NCBI GenBank assembly: GCA_020860515.1
Contig: JAJBUG010000032.1
Span: 1-58,818 of the forward strand
Reading direction: 5' to 3'
DNA length: 58,818 nt
From: Bacteroidales bacterium
GTDB taxonomy: Bacteria; Bacteroidota; Bacteroidia; Bacteroidales; Muribaculaceae
The notes beneath the pieces were generated by a model, which was not told the DNA's origin, made no database searches, and saw nothing but the letters and a program-made list of their open reading frames with translations. Each line of letters opens with the position of its first letter. The stretch's first letter is position 1. Of the stretch, positions 8,580 to 17,603 are shown in pieces. The position numbers and the translations under genes are program-made.

Positions 8580-11019
8580 GCTAATACTCCTTGCCCTGGC
8601 TCTTATAGGCTCATTGGGCGCCAGCGCAGCCATCGATCCAGGATGGTATAAATATCCAGTGTTTTCTGATACCATCAACACAGTTGTGGAAGCCTCTAAC
8701 AAGGTCTATTATCTGTCAGAATCCAGTCTCTTCTCTTTCAGTCCCGAGGACCAAGAGACCTATAGCTATTCATCTATCAACAAGCTTACAGGCGACGATA
8801 TCAGCAATATCTATTACAATTACGATAAGAAATACCTGTTGATTGTATATAGCGATTGCAATATGGATGTGCTTTACGACGATGGCACACTCGTCAATCT
8901 GCCCGAAATCCGCGATGCCAAGCAAATCACATCCACCAAGACCATCAACGATGTGGCCTTCGGTGAGGACCGCATTGCAATTGCCACAACTTTCGGCATA
9001 GTGATTTACGATGACAAGAAGCTTGAGGTGCGCGAAAGCGGAATCTACAACCATGAGATTCTCAACATAGCCATCATGAATGGCTATCTGCTTATTTTCT
9101 ATCGCACCAATGAGCCTGCTCATAATATCTACATCTCCCCTATTGATGAGCGCCACAATAGCATCGACAAGTTTACACGCCTCTACAGCATCTACATTAA
9201 TATGATGCTGCCCATATCTGATACTCAGATGTTGGCCCGAGGCAAGTCAAATGGCTTGCTGATGAAGCTCACATTTGATTTCGATGCCATGAAGGTAACT
9301 CGCGAAGATGTGGCCGACACATACCTGGTGGATGTGATGCGCCAATATGAGAACGGCTACTATGGCACTAATGGACAGTCGCTCATCACTTGCGTTGATG
9401 GCCAGATATCCAAAAAAGCACTGCCCGAGACATTGTGGAACCAAAGCCTTGGAATGCGCGTGGCCGACCAGGTATGGCTGGGCAATGGCGATGGCTTGGC
9501 TCTCTACGATATTAGCTCATCCACTCCAACAGTGCTCTACGACAAGATGCTCCCCACTGATGCTACCACTGTGAAAAGGGTAGGCACTATGCATTGGAGC
9601 ACCGATGGCGAGCGCCTTTACATCATGAATATCGTGGCCTCCACTTACAAAGGCTGGTGCTCGGGCGAGAACAAGGATGAGTATCAGACTGCCAATATAC
9701 TCAGCGATGGATTTATCCAAGATGTATCGCTGAAGGATGCCACTGTAGTGTCCTCCAATTCGATTAAATATCAGACCAATCACTCGAATAAGCGAATGTA
9801 CGGCGATGCAATCAATATATATGAGGATGTAGATGACCCGGATGTGTATTATTGCAGCAACAACTATGAGGGTGTGTATGTGGTGAAATACAACGAAACC
9901 TCGGGCAAATACGAAGAATTGGGCCTCTATACTTGTGAGAATGCTCCATTCTACACCAATAGCAGCGGCATACATAGTCGCGTGGAGCATGTGAGTATCG
10001 ATCCTGCGGGCAACCTTTGGGTGGGTAATCTTAATGGATGGTGCATGCTTCCTGCCGAAAAGCGCAAGCTCTATGATCCATCGGCCATCTCAAAATCAGA
10101 TTGGAAAGAAGCCACTAAGATCAATACCTTTATCACTCCGCCCACTGGCAAGGATATGAACATCCTCTTCTGCAAGAAGAGTAATATGGCTTTCTATTAC
10201 TCATCGCTGGGCAACGGCGGTTTTATTGCCGTTGACACAAAGGGCACATATAGCGACCTCTCGGACGATACCGTGCTGGCATGGACACAGTTCACAGATC
10301 AGGACGGCAACAACTTTGAGGCTCCCTCGCGCATTACCCACATGATTGAGGATTCGCGCGGCTGCGTATGGGTGGGCACCAGTGCCGGTGTGTTTGAGAT
10401 TACCACTCCGTCAAATGCAACCAGCGCAAGCATGACTGTGCGCCGAATCAAGGTGCCTCGCAACGACGGCACCAACTATGCCGACTATCTGCTCGATAGC
10501 GATATGATCAACTGTATTTGCGTGGATCCAAGCGACCGCAAATGGATTGCAACCGAAAATTCAGGTCTGTTCTTGGTAAGCGAAATTGGCGATGAGATTA
10601 TCCTCAATTATCACGAAGACAATTCTTCGCTCCCAAGCAATCAGATTTGCTGCGTGGAATGTGACAAGAGCAGCAACAAGGTGTACGTGGGCACTTCCGT
10701 TGGTCTATATTCATTCCTTAGCGATTCAGCACCAGCCAATGGCAATTATGATGCAGTATATGCCTATCCCAATCCAGTGCGAGTGGATTTTTCGGGCGAT
10801 GTGACCATTGCTGGCCTAATGGAAAATTCAATTGTGAAGATTGCTGACACGGCTGGCCGCGTAGTGTACCAGACGCGTTCGGAAGGCGGCATGGCCACTT
10901 GGCCTGTGACCAACCAGGCTGGCAAGCGCGTAAAGACTGGTGTATATTACATCTTCACCACCAGCTACAACAATGAGCAAGCTGCAGGAGCCGTAGCAAA
11001 AATCTTGGTGATGAACTAA
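8572..11019 (+). CDS. PorZ-like beta-propeller protein with T9SS C-terminal domain
   Basis: 815 aa with a signal peptide (MRKLILLALALIGSLGASA, then AIDPGWYKYPVF). The body carries repeated propeller blades of the two-component-regulator type, for example GNLWVGNLNGW, GCVWVGTSAGVFEI, RKWIATENSGLFLV and NKVYVGTSVGLY. The last 80 residues form a T9SS type-A sorting domain: YAYPNPVRVDFSGDV, then IADTAGRVVY and KTGVYYIFTTSY. This architecture matches PorZ, a surface component of the T9SS attachment machinery that delivers A-LPS to the sortase PorU. Two propellers and a CTD are also seen in other secreted proteins, so orthology is probable rather than certain. It starts inside rdgB and ends in a strong terminator. 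Confidence 0.75.
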   Translation: MRKLILLALALIGSLGASAAIDPGWYKYPVFSDTINTVVEASNKVYYLSESSLFSFSPEDQETYSYSSINKLTGDDISNIYYNYDKKYLLIVYSDCNMDVLYDDGTLVNLPEIRDAKQITSTKTINDVAFGEDRIAIATTFGIVIYDDKKLEVRESGIYNHEILNIAIMNGYLLIFYRTNEPAHNIYISPIDERHNSIDKFTRLYSIYINMMLPISDTQMLARGKSNGLLMKLTFDFDAMKVTREDVADTYLVDVMRQYENGYYGTNGQSLITCVDGQISKKALPETLWNQSLGMRVADQVWLGNGDGLALYDISSSTPTVLYDKMLPTDATTVKRVGTMHWSTDGERLYIMNIVASTYKGWCSGENKDEYQTANILSDGFIQDVSLKDATVVSSNSIKYQTNHSNKRMYGDAINIYEDVDDPDVYYCSNNYEGVYVVKYNETSGKYEELGLYTCENAPFYTNSSGIHSRVEHVSIDPAGNLWVGNLNGWCMLPAEKRKLYDPSAISKSDWKEATKINTFITPPTGKDMNILFCKKSNMAFYYSSLGNGGFIAVDTKGTYSDLSDDTVLAWTQFTDQDGNNFEAPSRITHMIEDSRGCVWVGTSAGVFEITTPSNATSASMTVRRIKVPRNDGTNYADYLLDSDMINCICVDPSDRKWIATENSGLFLVSEIGDEIILNYHEDNSSLPSNQICCVECDKSSNKVYVGTSVGLYSFLSDSAPANGNYDAVYAYPNPVRVDFSGDVTIAGLMENSIVKIADTAGRVVYQTRSEGGMATWPVTNQAGKRVKTGVYYIFTTSYNNEQAAGAVAKILVMN

Positions 11020-11037
11020 AAAGACCAAAAATCTTAT

Positions 11038-11084
11038 CAAAATAACCGATTTTTCCCTCAAAAGGAAAAATCGGTTATTTTTTT
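11038..11084 (+). terminator. Terminator after the PorZ-like gene
   Basis: 16-bp perfect stem (11041-11056 with 11064-11079), 7-nt loop and a T-run, 20 bp after the stop codon. Confidence 0.9.
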
Positions 11085-11099
11085 GACCTTTTTTACTAC

Positions 11100-11128
11100 T
11101 TTGTTTTTTTAAGTAATGATTACCTTTG
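11100..11128 (+). promoter_or_regulatory. Promoter of the export operon
   Basis: TTTG at 11100-11103, 17 bp spacer, TACCTTTG at 11121-11128, about 70 bp before the TolC-like start. The spacing is slightly shorter than the 19-21 bp optimum. Confidence 0.55.
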
Positions 11129-11199
11129 TGAACATTTTTTTTGCCTTTTAGGTTAATCATTTACACAAGCAATAATATGCGTTTTCAATTATTTACGAC

Positions 11200-12648
11200 A
11201 TGAGAATCTCGGCACTATTAATATCTATTTTGGCTGGTATCTCGGGCCTGATGGCTCAGGAGGTGCTATCGTTGCAAGATTGCCGTAATTTGGCCATTAG
11301 CAATAATAAGCAGCTGATGATGATGCGGCAGCGCATCACCACCGCCAAATATCAAAATAAGGAAGCCTTTGCCGCCTATTTGCCTTCGATTGACTTTGAG
11401 GGAGGATATGTGTACAACCAAAAGGAAATTTCGGTATTTGACAGCGATCAGCTGCTGCCTATCAAGACATTCAATGTGGAGACTCAGAGCTATGAATTCA
11501 ATTTGGCCAAGAATCCTCTTACCGGAGAATTGCTGAAGAATCCCAAGACTGGCGAGTACATACCCGAATCGGTGGCTCTGATGCCTAAAGAGGCCCTTAC
11601 TTACGACATACATAATGTATTTTTTGGGGCTATCACTCTTACACAGCCTATATACATGGGGGGCAAGATTGTGGCAATGAACAAAATCACCAAATATGCC
11701 GAGGAAGTGGCCCAAGAACTGCATAATAATGAAGCTGAAAATGTGATTTATGCCGTTGATGCTGCTTATTGGCAAGTAGTATCCCTCAAGGCCAAGCAGC
11801 AATTGGCTCAAAGCTATGTGAATCTGCTCGATACCCTCGACCGCCAAGTGGGGCTGATGCTTGAGCAAGGCGTGGCCACTCGCAGCGACAAGCTCAGCGT
11901 AGATGTAAAGCTTAATAGCGCGCAGGTTGACCTGACTAAGGTCAACAATGGGCTGGTGCTTTCACGCATGGCTCTGGCTCAGGTTTGCGGTCTGCCAGTG
12001 GATTCGCCAATGCTTCTTGCCGATGAGGACAAGCCTGTGTCGAGCGCAGCTCTTGTGTATGCTGAATCTGCTCCAGTCAATATGGCCGATGTATATGCAG
12101 TGCGCCCCGACCTTCGCGCTCTGCGCCTTGGCATCGAGGTAAAGGGCCAAGAGAAAAAGGTGGCAATGTCGTCGATGTTGCCAAATGTGGCATTGATAGG
12201 CGCTTACTCTTTCTCCAACCCAAATTCGTTCGATGGCTTCAAGAAGCGCTTTGCTGGTGCCTTCTCAGTTGGCGCCATTGTCACCATCCCCCTGTGGCAC
12301 TGGGGTGGCAATTATTATAAGTACAAAGCTGCTGAGAGCGACGAGGCTGTGATGAAGCTCCAGCTCCAAGATGCTGAGGAACTGGTGTCGCTGCAAGTAA
12401 GCCAGGCACAGTTCCGCGCCGAGGAGTCAGTAAAAACTTATAAGATGACCAACAGCAATCTGGAGAGCGCCAACGAAAACCTGCGCTCAGCCACCCTTGG
12501 ATTCAAGGAGGGTGTTGCCACAGTTGACAATGTGATGGAGGCTCAGACCGCTTGGCTTAAAGCCAATTCAGAGAATATAGATGCCGCTATCGACATTCGC
12601 CTCTGCGACACCTATCTCAGCAAGGTGCTTGGCACTCTGCAATATTAA
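11200..12648 (+). CDS. TolC-family outer-membrane efflux protein
   Basis: 482 aa with signal peptide (MRISALLISILAGISGLMA then QEVLSLQDCRNLA). Two OEP repeats are visible: the N-terminal helix LQDCRNLAISNNKQLMMMRQ with NKEAFAAYLPSIDFEGGY, and the second repeat starting near VYAVRPDLRALRLGIEV with MLPNVALIGAYSFSNPN. It forms the trimeric outer-membrane exit duct of a tripartite exporter. It is first in an operon with a HlyD-like adaptor and two ABC-2 permeases, its presumed partners. A 30-bp AT-rich tandem-like spacer built on TAATGAAT separates it from the next gene. Substrate unknown. Confidence 0.9.
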   Translation: MRISALLISILAGISGLMAQEVLSLQDCRNLAISNNKQLMMMRQRITTAKYQNKEAFAAYLPSIDFEGGYVYNQKEISVFDSDQLLPIKTFNVETQSYEFNLAKNPLTGELLKNPKTGEYIPESVALMPKEALTYDIHNVFFGAITLTQPIYMGGKIVAMNKITKYAEEVAQELHNNEAENVIYAVDAAYWQVVSLKAKQQLAQSYVNLLDTLDRQVGLMLEQGVATRSDKLSVDVKLNSAQVDLTKVNNGLVLSRMALAQVCGLPVDSPMLLADEDKPVSSAALVYAESAPVNMADVYAVRPDLRALRLGIEVKGQEKKVAMSSMLPNVALIGAYSFSNPNSFDGFKKRFAGAFSVGAIVTIPLWHWGGNYYKYKAAESDEAVMKLQLQDAEELVSLQVSQAQFRAEESVKTYKMTNSNLESANENLRSATLGFKEGVATVDNVMEAQTAWLKANSENIDAAIDIRLCDTYLSKVLGTLQY

Positions 12649-12678
12649 TGAATAATAATGATTAATGAATAATAGGCC

Positions 12679-13674
12679 ATGAATCAGGAAGAAAAAAGCA
12701 CCAACCGCACACTGTTGATTACAATTTCGGTTGTGATATTAGTTACTATAGCCATTGCCATCGTGGGCTTCCTTTTCCTCAACAAACCTCCGCGATTGGT
12801 CGAGGGGCAAGTCGAGGGCACTACAATTCGCATCTCAGGCAAACTCTCAGGGCGCATTGTGAAATTCTATGTGCAGGAGGGCGACACTGTGGCTCCTGGC
12901 GATACCTTGGTGCAGATTCACTCGTCGATTACCGAGGCACAACTCATCCAAGCCAAGGCTATGGAAGATGTGGCTAAGGCTGGCGACGAAAAGGTGGATG
13001 CTGGCACACGCAAGCAAATCATTCAGACTGCTTATGACTTGCTGCAACAAGCCAAGGCTGCCACTACGATTACCAAGAAGACCTACGACCGCATGGAGAA
13101 CCTCTTCAACGAGGGCGTAGTGTCGGAACAGAAGCGCGACGAGGCCAAAGCCGCTTATGATGCCGCTGTGGCTGCCGAGGGGGCTGCCAAGAGCCAGTAC
13201 GACTTGGCTTTGGCTGGAGCACAGCGCGAGGATAAGCAAGCTGCTGCGGCCCTTGTAGAAGCCGCTGCCGGAAGCGTGGATCAGGTAAATGCTCTGCTCG
13301 AGGATACTTACCTGGTAGCGCCTACAGCTGGCGTAATCGATCAGGTCTATCCCGAGGAAAGCGAGCTGGTGGCATTGGGTTCGCCTATAATGAGCCTGCT
13401 CAAGCTCGACGACCGCTGGGTTACATTCAACGTTCGTGAGGAATTGCTTGAAAATCTGACTATGGGCAAGACCATCCAAGTAATGGTGCCTGCCCTTGGC
13501 AAGAAAGATATTGATGTGCAGATTTATTACATCCGCGACCTTGGCTCCTATGCCACATGGGAATCTACCAAGGCCACAGGCGATTGGGACAGCCGCACAT
13601 TCCAAATCAAAGCTCGCCCCACTCAGCCAGTGCCAAATCTGCGACCTGGCATGACCATCGTATATAAAAAGTGA
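12679..13674 (+). CDS. HlyD-family periplasmic adaptor protein
   Basis: 331 aa. An N-terminal membrane anchor (about residues 11-34, LLITISVVILVTIAIAIVGF) is followed by a biotinyl-lipoyl half motif (GTTIRISGKLSGRIVKFYV), an alpha-helical hairpin rich in Ala and Lys (residues about 85-200), the second lipoyl half (LVAPTAGVIDQVYPEESE) and a beta-barrel domain (RWVTFNVREELLENL). It links the TolC-like duct to the inner-membrane permeases encoded next. The TGA stop (13672-13674) lies inside the first unit of the octamer array that separates it from the permease gene. The family is clear; substrate is not. Confidence 0.9.
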   Translation: MNQEEKSTNRTLLITISVVILVTIAIAIVGFLFLNKPPRLVEGQVEGTTIRISGKLSGRIVKFYVQEGDTVAPGDTLVQIHSSITEAQLIQAKAMEDVAKAGDEKVDAGTRKQIIQTAYDLLQQAKAATTITKKTYDRMENLFNEGVVSEQKRDEAKAAYDAAVAAEGAAKSQYDLALAGAQREDKQAAAALVEAAAGSVDQVNALLEDTYLVAPTAGVIDQVYPEESELVALGSPIMSLLKLDDRWVTFNVREELLENLTMGKTIQVMVPALGKKDIDVQIYYIRDLGSYATWESTKATGDWDSRTFQIKARPTQPVPNLRPGMTIVYKK

Positions 13675-13838
13675 CTTAGTGACTTGGTGATTTGGTGACT
13701 TAGTGACTTGGTGACTTAGTGACTTGGTGATTTGGTGACTTAGTGATAAAATCCACCAAAACACCAATCCACCAAAACACAAAAACACAAAATCACCAAT
13801 CCACCAAATCACCAAATCACCAAAACACAAAAACACTA
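13671..13838. repeat. 21-unit octamer array between hlyD-like and permease genes
   Basis: Twenty-one 8-bp units with substitutions but no indels fill the whole gap from the hlyD stop to the A of the permease ATG. The first ten are variants of GTGACTTR; the last eleven are variants of its reverse complement (AATCACCA, AAACACAA). The transcript could fold into a long imperfect hairpin inside the operon. Confidence 0.95.
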
Positions 13839-14998
13839 TGATTGGATTGAAAGATAGCATCTTGCGCCAGCTTAGGCGACTGTGCCAGCAGCCAGTTTAC
13901 ATTATCATGGCTGTGATGGTGCCGCTGCTATGCGCTTGGTTCTTCATTACTCTCCTTGGCGAGGGTTTGCCTCTGAGGAATCCAACCGCTGTGGTGGATT
14001 ATGACCACAGCAAGCTGTCGCGCCAATTGACTCGCAATCTTGATGCTACCGAATTGCTCGATATCCAATATAAGGTGGAGGACTACAGGCAGGCACGCGA
14101 CTTGATGCAGAAAGGCGATGTGTTCGGCTACTTCATCATTCCGCCTAATTTTGAGAAAGATGCCTTAGCTGGCAATACTCCATGCGTGGAGTATTACAGC
14201 AACATGACCTATTTTGTGCCTGGCACCTTATCGTTCAAGGGATTCAAGACTATATCTGTGACTACTGCAGCTGGGCTTGTCAGTGCCAAGCTGTCGTACG
14301 TGGGTCTTACTTCTAATCAGATTTCGAGTTTGCTGCAGCCCGTGCTCATTGATATTCACCCGATGGGCAATCCCTGGACCAATTACAATTACTATCTTAC
14401 GCCCTCATTCCTCTTCGGCTTGCAGCAACTGCTGATTATGATAATGACAGCTTTCTCAATCACGGTAGAAATCAAACATGGCACCTCAATTGAGTGGCTT
14501 AAGACAGCCAAGGGGCATATCGGAGTGGCATTGATAGGCAAATTGCTGCCTCAGACAGTGCTCTACACCTTGGTCACATGGGCCATCCAAGCTTTGATGT
14601 CACAATTCAGTCATTTCCCGATGAATGGGAGCTTGGGGTGGGTGCTGTTGGCAGAATTATTGTTTGTGATGGCATCGCAGAGCTTTGCTGCATTTGTGGC
14701 TTGCATCCTGCCAAATCCTCGCTTGGGCATGTCGGTGATTTCACTTTTGGGCGTGCTTACATTCTCTTTCGCTGGATTTTCATTCCCGGTGGAGCAGATG
14801 TATGGCGCGATAGCAATATTCAGCTATATTGTGCCAGTGCGCTATATGTTCTTGATATATGTCAATACAGCCCTCAACGGTTTTGACATCTATTTTGTGC
14901 GTTACTATTTCGCAGCGCTGCTAATCTTCCTGTATCTGCCGTGGCTGGCAGCTTGGAACCTAAAACGTGCCTGCCTCAAACCCGTATATGTTCCTTGA
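13838..14998 (+). CDS. ABC-2 type transporter permease (first)
   Basis: 386 aa. One N-terminal membrane helix (about 22-42, VYIIMAVMVPLLCAWFFITL), a roughly 150-residue periplasmic domain, then five C-terminal helices starting near SFLFGLQQLLIMIMTAFSIT. This is the YbhS/YhhJ-type topology of ABC-2 permeases that work with a HlyD adaptor. The first helix follows a basic cytoplasmic tail with LRQLRRLCQQP. It overlaps nothing; the second permease begins 2 bp after its stop. A cognate nucleotide-binding subunit is expected but is absent from the operon. Confidence 0.88.
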   Translation: MIGLKDSILRQLRRLCQQPVYIIMAVMVPLLCAWFFITLLGEGLPLRNPTAVVDYDHSKLSRQLTRNLDATELLDIQYKVEDYRQARDLMQKGDVFGYFIIPPNFEKDALAGNTPCVEYYSNMTYFVPGTLSFKGFKTISVTTAAGLVSAKLSYVGLTSNQISSLLQPVLIDIHPMGNPWTNYNYYLTPSFLFGLQQLLIMIMTAFSITVEIKHGTSIEWLKTAKGHIGVALIGKLLPQTVLYTLVTWAIQALMSQFSHFPMNGSLGWVLLAELLFVMASQSFAAFVACILPNPRLGMSVISLLGVLTFSFAGFSFPVEQMYGAIAIFSYIVPVRYMFLIYVNTALNGFDIYFVRYYFAALLIFLYLPWLAAWNLKRACLKPVYVP

Positions 14999-15000
14999 TT

Positions 15001-16209
15001 ATGAGTATCTTCAAGATAATAGGCAAATGGCTGGTTGATACCGCTCGCGTGATGCGCCGTGAGTTCACAGTGATGATTCACGACCCTGGGCTTATGCTCT
15101 TCTTCGTGGCATTGCCATTGATGTACCCCGTGGTTTACACTCTTATATATAATCCTGAGTTGATTCGTAAGGTAAAAGTAGCAGTGGTAGATGACAGTCG
15201 CACACCCGAGAGTCGGGAATTGGTGCAGCAAGCCACAGGTGCACCTTCTTTCGCTCTCTACGGCTATGCCACCGATTTGTCGGAAGCACGCGAATGGTGG
15301 GCCGAGCAGAAGGTCTATGCCATCCTATACATCCCCCGCGACTATGCCAAGAAGATCAACCGCATGGAGCAGTCCCATGCCACATTGTATGCCGACATGA
15401 GTCTGCTGTTGCGTTACCGCGCATTGATGGCTACGATGACTGCACTTCAACTCAAGCAAGCCAGTGAAATCACACTTGAGCGCGTGCAAGCCGTGGGAGC
15501 TGAATCGCTTGGCGTGTCGGGCTTGCCTGTGGAGAGTTCGGCGCATTTTGCGGGAGACACCAGCCAGGGCTTTGCCTCGTTCATTATGCCTGGAATTGTG
15601 ATTTTGACTCTTCAGCAGAGCCTTATTTTGGGCGCTGGGCTGTTGGGAGCAACATCGCGCGAACGCCGACGCAAGAATAATGGCCACGATCCCTTGGAGA
15701 TACAGAATGTGTCGCCATTTGCCACCGTATGGGGCAAGGCTTGGGCTTACGCTCTATTCTACATCCCTGCCTCGATTTACATCCTGCATTTTGTGCCATG
15801 GATGTTCCATCTGCCCCATTATGGCAATCCTAAATTCTATCTGCTCTATATTTTCCCAATGCTTTTGGCATCGGGCTTTATGGGTCAGATATTTGTGATC
15901 TTGCTAAAGGAGAGAGAGTATGTGTTCCCAGTGATTGTGTTCATGTCGCTGCTTTTCCTCTTCCTTTCAGGCCTTACTTGGCCGCGATTTGCAATGCCAG
16001 CAGGCTGGTATGTAGTGGGCAATCTTATTCCAAGCACTTGGGGCATCGAGGGATTCATTCGAATCAATAGTAATGCTGCCACCATAGCGCAGAACTCATT
16101 CCAATACTGCGCTCTATGGATTCAAGTGGGTCTTTACAGCATTCTGGCAGCCCTGATTTATAAGCGTCTCAAGCAACTGGCTCTCCGCACTGGCGGAGCA
16201 CGAGCTTAA
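15001..16209 (+). CDS. ABC-2 type transporter permease (second)
   Basis: 402 aa from the ATG at 15001 (MSIFKIIGKWLVDTARVMRR). The frame is open 20 codons further upstream, but that part overlaps the first permease and is rejected. Topology matches its neighbour: helix near 35-55 (LMLFFVALPLMYPVVYTLIY), a periplasmic domain, then helices from about 210 (GIVILTLQQSLILGAG) to the C-terminus. It probably forms a heterodimer with the first permease, giving an inner-membrane channel for the HlyD/TolC exporter. ABC-2 domains with this layout usually export hydrophobic or lipid-linked compounds; the actual substrate is unknown. Confidence 0.88.
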   Translation: MSIFKIIGKWLVDTARVMRREFTVMIHDPGLMLFFVALPLMYPVVYTLIYNPELIRKVKVAVVDDSRTPESRELVQQATGAPSFALYGYATDLSEAREWWAEQKVYAILYIPRDYAKKINRMEQSHATLYADMSLLLRYRALMATMTALQLKQASEITLERVQAVGAESLGVSGLPVESSAHFAGDTSQGFASFIMPGIVILTLQQSLILGAGLLGATSRERRRKNNGHDPLEIQNVSPFATVWGKAWAYALFYIPASIYILHFVPWMFHLPHYGNPKFYLLYIFPMLLASGFMGQIFVILLKEREYVFPVIVFMSLLFLFLSGLTWPRFAMPAGWYVVGNLIPSTWGIEGFIRINSNAATIAQNSFQYCALWIQVGLYSILAALIYKRLKQLALRTGGARA

Positions 16210-16210
16210 A

Positions 16211-16266
16211 GAAATACAAAATACGAAGTGCGAAATACAAAGTACAAAATACGAGGTGCAAATTAC
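16211..16266. repeat. Heptamer array after the second permease
   Basis: Eight 7-bp units in register (GAAATAC, AAAATAC, GAAGTGC, GAAATAC, AAAGTAC, AAAATAC, GAGGTGC, AAATTAC), beginning one base after the permease TAA and ending just before the promoter of the next gene. The word family is the same as at 57996-58058. Confidence 0.85.
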
Positions 16267-16277
16267 AAAAATTTTCC

Positions 16278-16285
16278 TACCTTTG
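16278..16285 (+). promoter_or_regulatory. Putative -7 box (TACCTTTG) for the 145-aa protein
   Basis: Exact TAnnTTTG match 27 bp before the ATG at 16313. No good -33 box is seen; the upstream position is occupied by the heptamer array. Confidence 0.5.
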
Positions 16286-16312
16286 CAGAATAATTGAGTA
16301 TTGATTTGAGAT

Positions 16313-16750
16313 ATGAGCGACGACAAGAACATATCACCCCTGCCCCCTACGGATCACCAACTCGAAGAGCAGGTGACCACTGAAAATCACCAGCCCATGG
16401 TGCCTGTAGCTCCAGAGCTGCAGGCTCAGCCCAGTTCTGACATAGAATCTTCCCAAGCTCCGGCTGTGGCTGTAGCCAAGCCAAACCGTAAAGTCACTCC
16501 AGCCGCAATTTGGCTGTCGTTGGTCAGCTTCGTGTTGGCAGTGTTGGCCTGGGTGGAGATGATTTTCAACGAATATGCCAGCGGCTCGCTCGCAATCGCT
16601 GGTTTGGTGGTAGCGATCGTGGGCTGCTGCCTATGCCGCCGCTGCATTTGGCGCGACATCTCCATCACCTCGATCATCGCCACTGGGATGCTGCTAATAG
16701 TATTCGCCATTTTCTTCTTCGGCATCCGCTACGCCATCAACGCTATATAA
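16313..16750 (+). CDS. Small membrane protein, DUF4190-like
   Basis: 145 aa. Residues 1-62 are polar and Pro/Gln-rich (disordered, cytoplasmic). Two to three hydrophobic segments follow, at about 68-84, 90-107 and 120-142, with a cysteine- and arginine-rich turn (CCLCRRCIWRD) between the second and third. The organisation of a disordered Pro-rich head and a paired helix membrane tail resembles DUF4190 proteins, but this is a resemblance only. A weak hairpin at 16785-16805 follows the gene. Confidence 0.65.
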   Translation: MSDDKNISPLPPTDHQLEEQVTTENHQPMVPVAPELQAQPSSDIESSQAPAVAVAKPNRKVTPAAIWLSLVSFVLAVLAWVEMIFNEYASGSLAIAGLVVAIVGCCLCRRCIWRDISITSIIATGMLLIVFAIFFFGIRYAINAI

Positions 16751-16784
16751 AATGGAGGCAAAGATGCGTTAGCCAGCGTACGGT

Positions 16785-16857
16785 CTCAACGGTTTTGCCG
16801 TTGAGTTAAACCATTTTGGCATCATTTTTGTTATATTCTTTACTATAGGAATATAAC
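16785..16857 (+). promoter_or_regulatory. Two short hairpins upstream of the first FKBP gene
   Basis: The first (8-bp stem, 16785-16792 with 16798-16805, 5-nt loop, then T-rich sequence) may terminate the preceding gene. The second (9-bp stem, 16830-16838 with 16849-16857, 10-nt loop) lies 19 bp before the FKBP ATG and could be an operator or leader structure. Neither role is established. Confidence 0.4.
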
Positions 16858-16876
16858 AATCTAAAACCATTATATC

Positions 16877-17500
16877 ATGGCCGACGAAAAATTTGACAAA
16901 CTCAGTTATGCCCTTGGCCTAAGCATGGGCAACAATTTCCGTAGCTCAGGCATCCAGGAAATTAATGTGCAGGACTTCGCCGACGGCGTAGCTGCTGTGT
17001 TCTACGGCTCAAAGCCCAAAATGACTTACGATGAAGCCAAGGCTGAAATCCAGACCTTCTTCACCGAACTCCAAAAGAAGCACGAAGAAGAAGCCTCAAA
17101 GATGGCCGAAATCAACGCCAAAGCCGGCGAGGAATACCTGCTCGAGAATGGCAAGCGCGTAGAGGTCCAGACCACCCCCTCAGGCCTCCAGTACGAGGTA
17201 ATCAAGGATGGCGAAGGCGATTATCCAAAGCCCGACGACACTGTAGTGGTACACTACGAAGGCAAACTCATCGACGGCACTGTGTTCGACAGCAGCATCG
17301 ACCGTGGCCAACCCGCCACATTCGGCGTAACTCAGGTAATACCAGGCTGGGTAGAGGCTCTGCAGCTGATGAAGCCCGGTGCAAAATGGCGCCTCTTTAT
17401 CCCATCGGCTCTTGCCTATGGGCCGCAGGGTGCTGGCCCAATCGGCCCCAACCAAACCCTTATCTTCGATGTCGAGCTCCTCGAAGTAAAAAAGAAGTAA
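16877..17500 (+). CDS. FKBP-type peptidyl-prolyl isomerase (FklB/Mip-like)
   Basis: 207 aa. An N-terminal dimerisation domain (LSYALGLSMGNNF) and long helix (residues about 50-95, rich in Lys/Glu/Ala) are followed by a complete FKBP domain: VHYEGKLIDGTVFDSS, PATFGVTQVIPGWVEALQLM, GAKWRLFIPSALAYG and LIFDVELLEV. The active-site aromatic and Asp positions (Y, F-D, W, Y) are present. It catalyses prolyl cis-trans isomerisation and chaperones folding. No signal peptide is seen, so it is probably cytoplasmic, unlike its neighbour. A terminator follows, then a second FKBP lipoprotein gene, suggesting a duplicated pair with separate compartments. Confidence 0.92.
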   Translation: MADEKFDKLSYALGLSMGNNFRSSGIQEINVQDFADGVAAVFYGSKPKMTYDEAKAEIQTFFTELQKKHEEEASKMAEINAKAGEEYLLENGKRVEVQTTPSGLQYEVIKDGEGDYPKPDDTVVVHYEGKLIDGTVFDSSIDRGQPATFGVTQVIPGWVEALQLMKPGAKWRLFIPSALAYGPQGAGPIGPNQTLIFDVELLEVKKK

Positions 17501-17528
17501 TCGCCACTTTGTTAAATAAAGCATATAA

Positions 17529-17562
17529 AACCTCAATAATTCTCAATTATTGAGGTTTTTTT
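17529..17562 (+). terminator. Terminator between the two FKBP genes
   Basis: 13-bp perfect stem (17529-17541 with 17545-17557), 3-nt loop, followed by T residues. It ends two bases before the next -7 box. Confidence 0.85.
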
Positions 17563-17564
17563 CG

Positions 17565-17572
17565 TAATTTTG
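17565..17572 (+). promoter_or_regulatory. -7 box (TAATTTTG) for the FKBP lipoprotein
   Basis: Matches TAnnTTTG 31 bp before the ATG at 17604, just after the preceding terminator. Confidence 0.55.
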
Positions 17573-17603
17573 CACCCGTATTTTTAGAATATTAATCTTA
17601 ATT

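Noticed and set aside
11655..11660. G6 run in the TolC-like gene as a phase switch
   Set aside because: Six bases only, gene intact, and the codons fit the sequence; too short to call.
13671..13838. Possible CRISPR array
   Set aside because: Units are 8 bp with no spacers; no cas genes occur. The same holds for the other short arrays.
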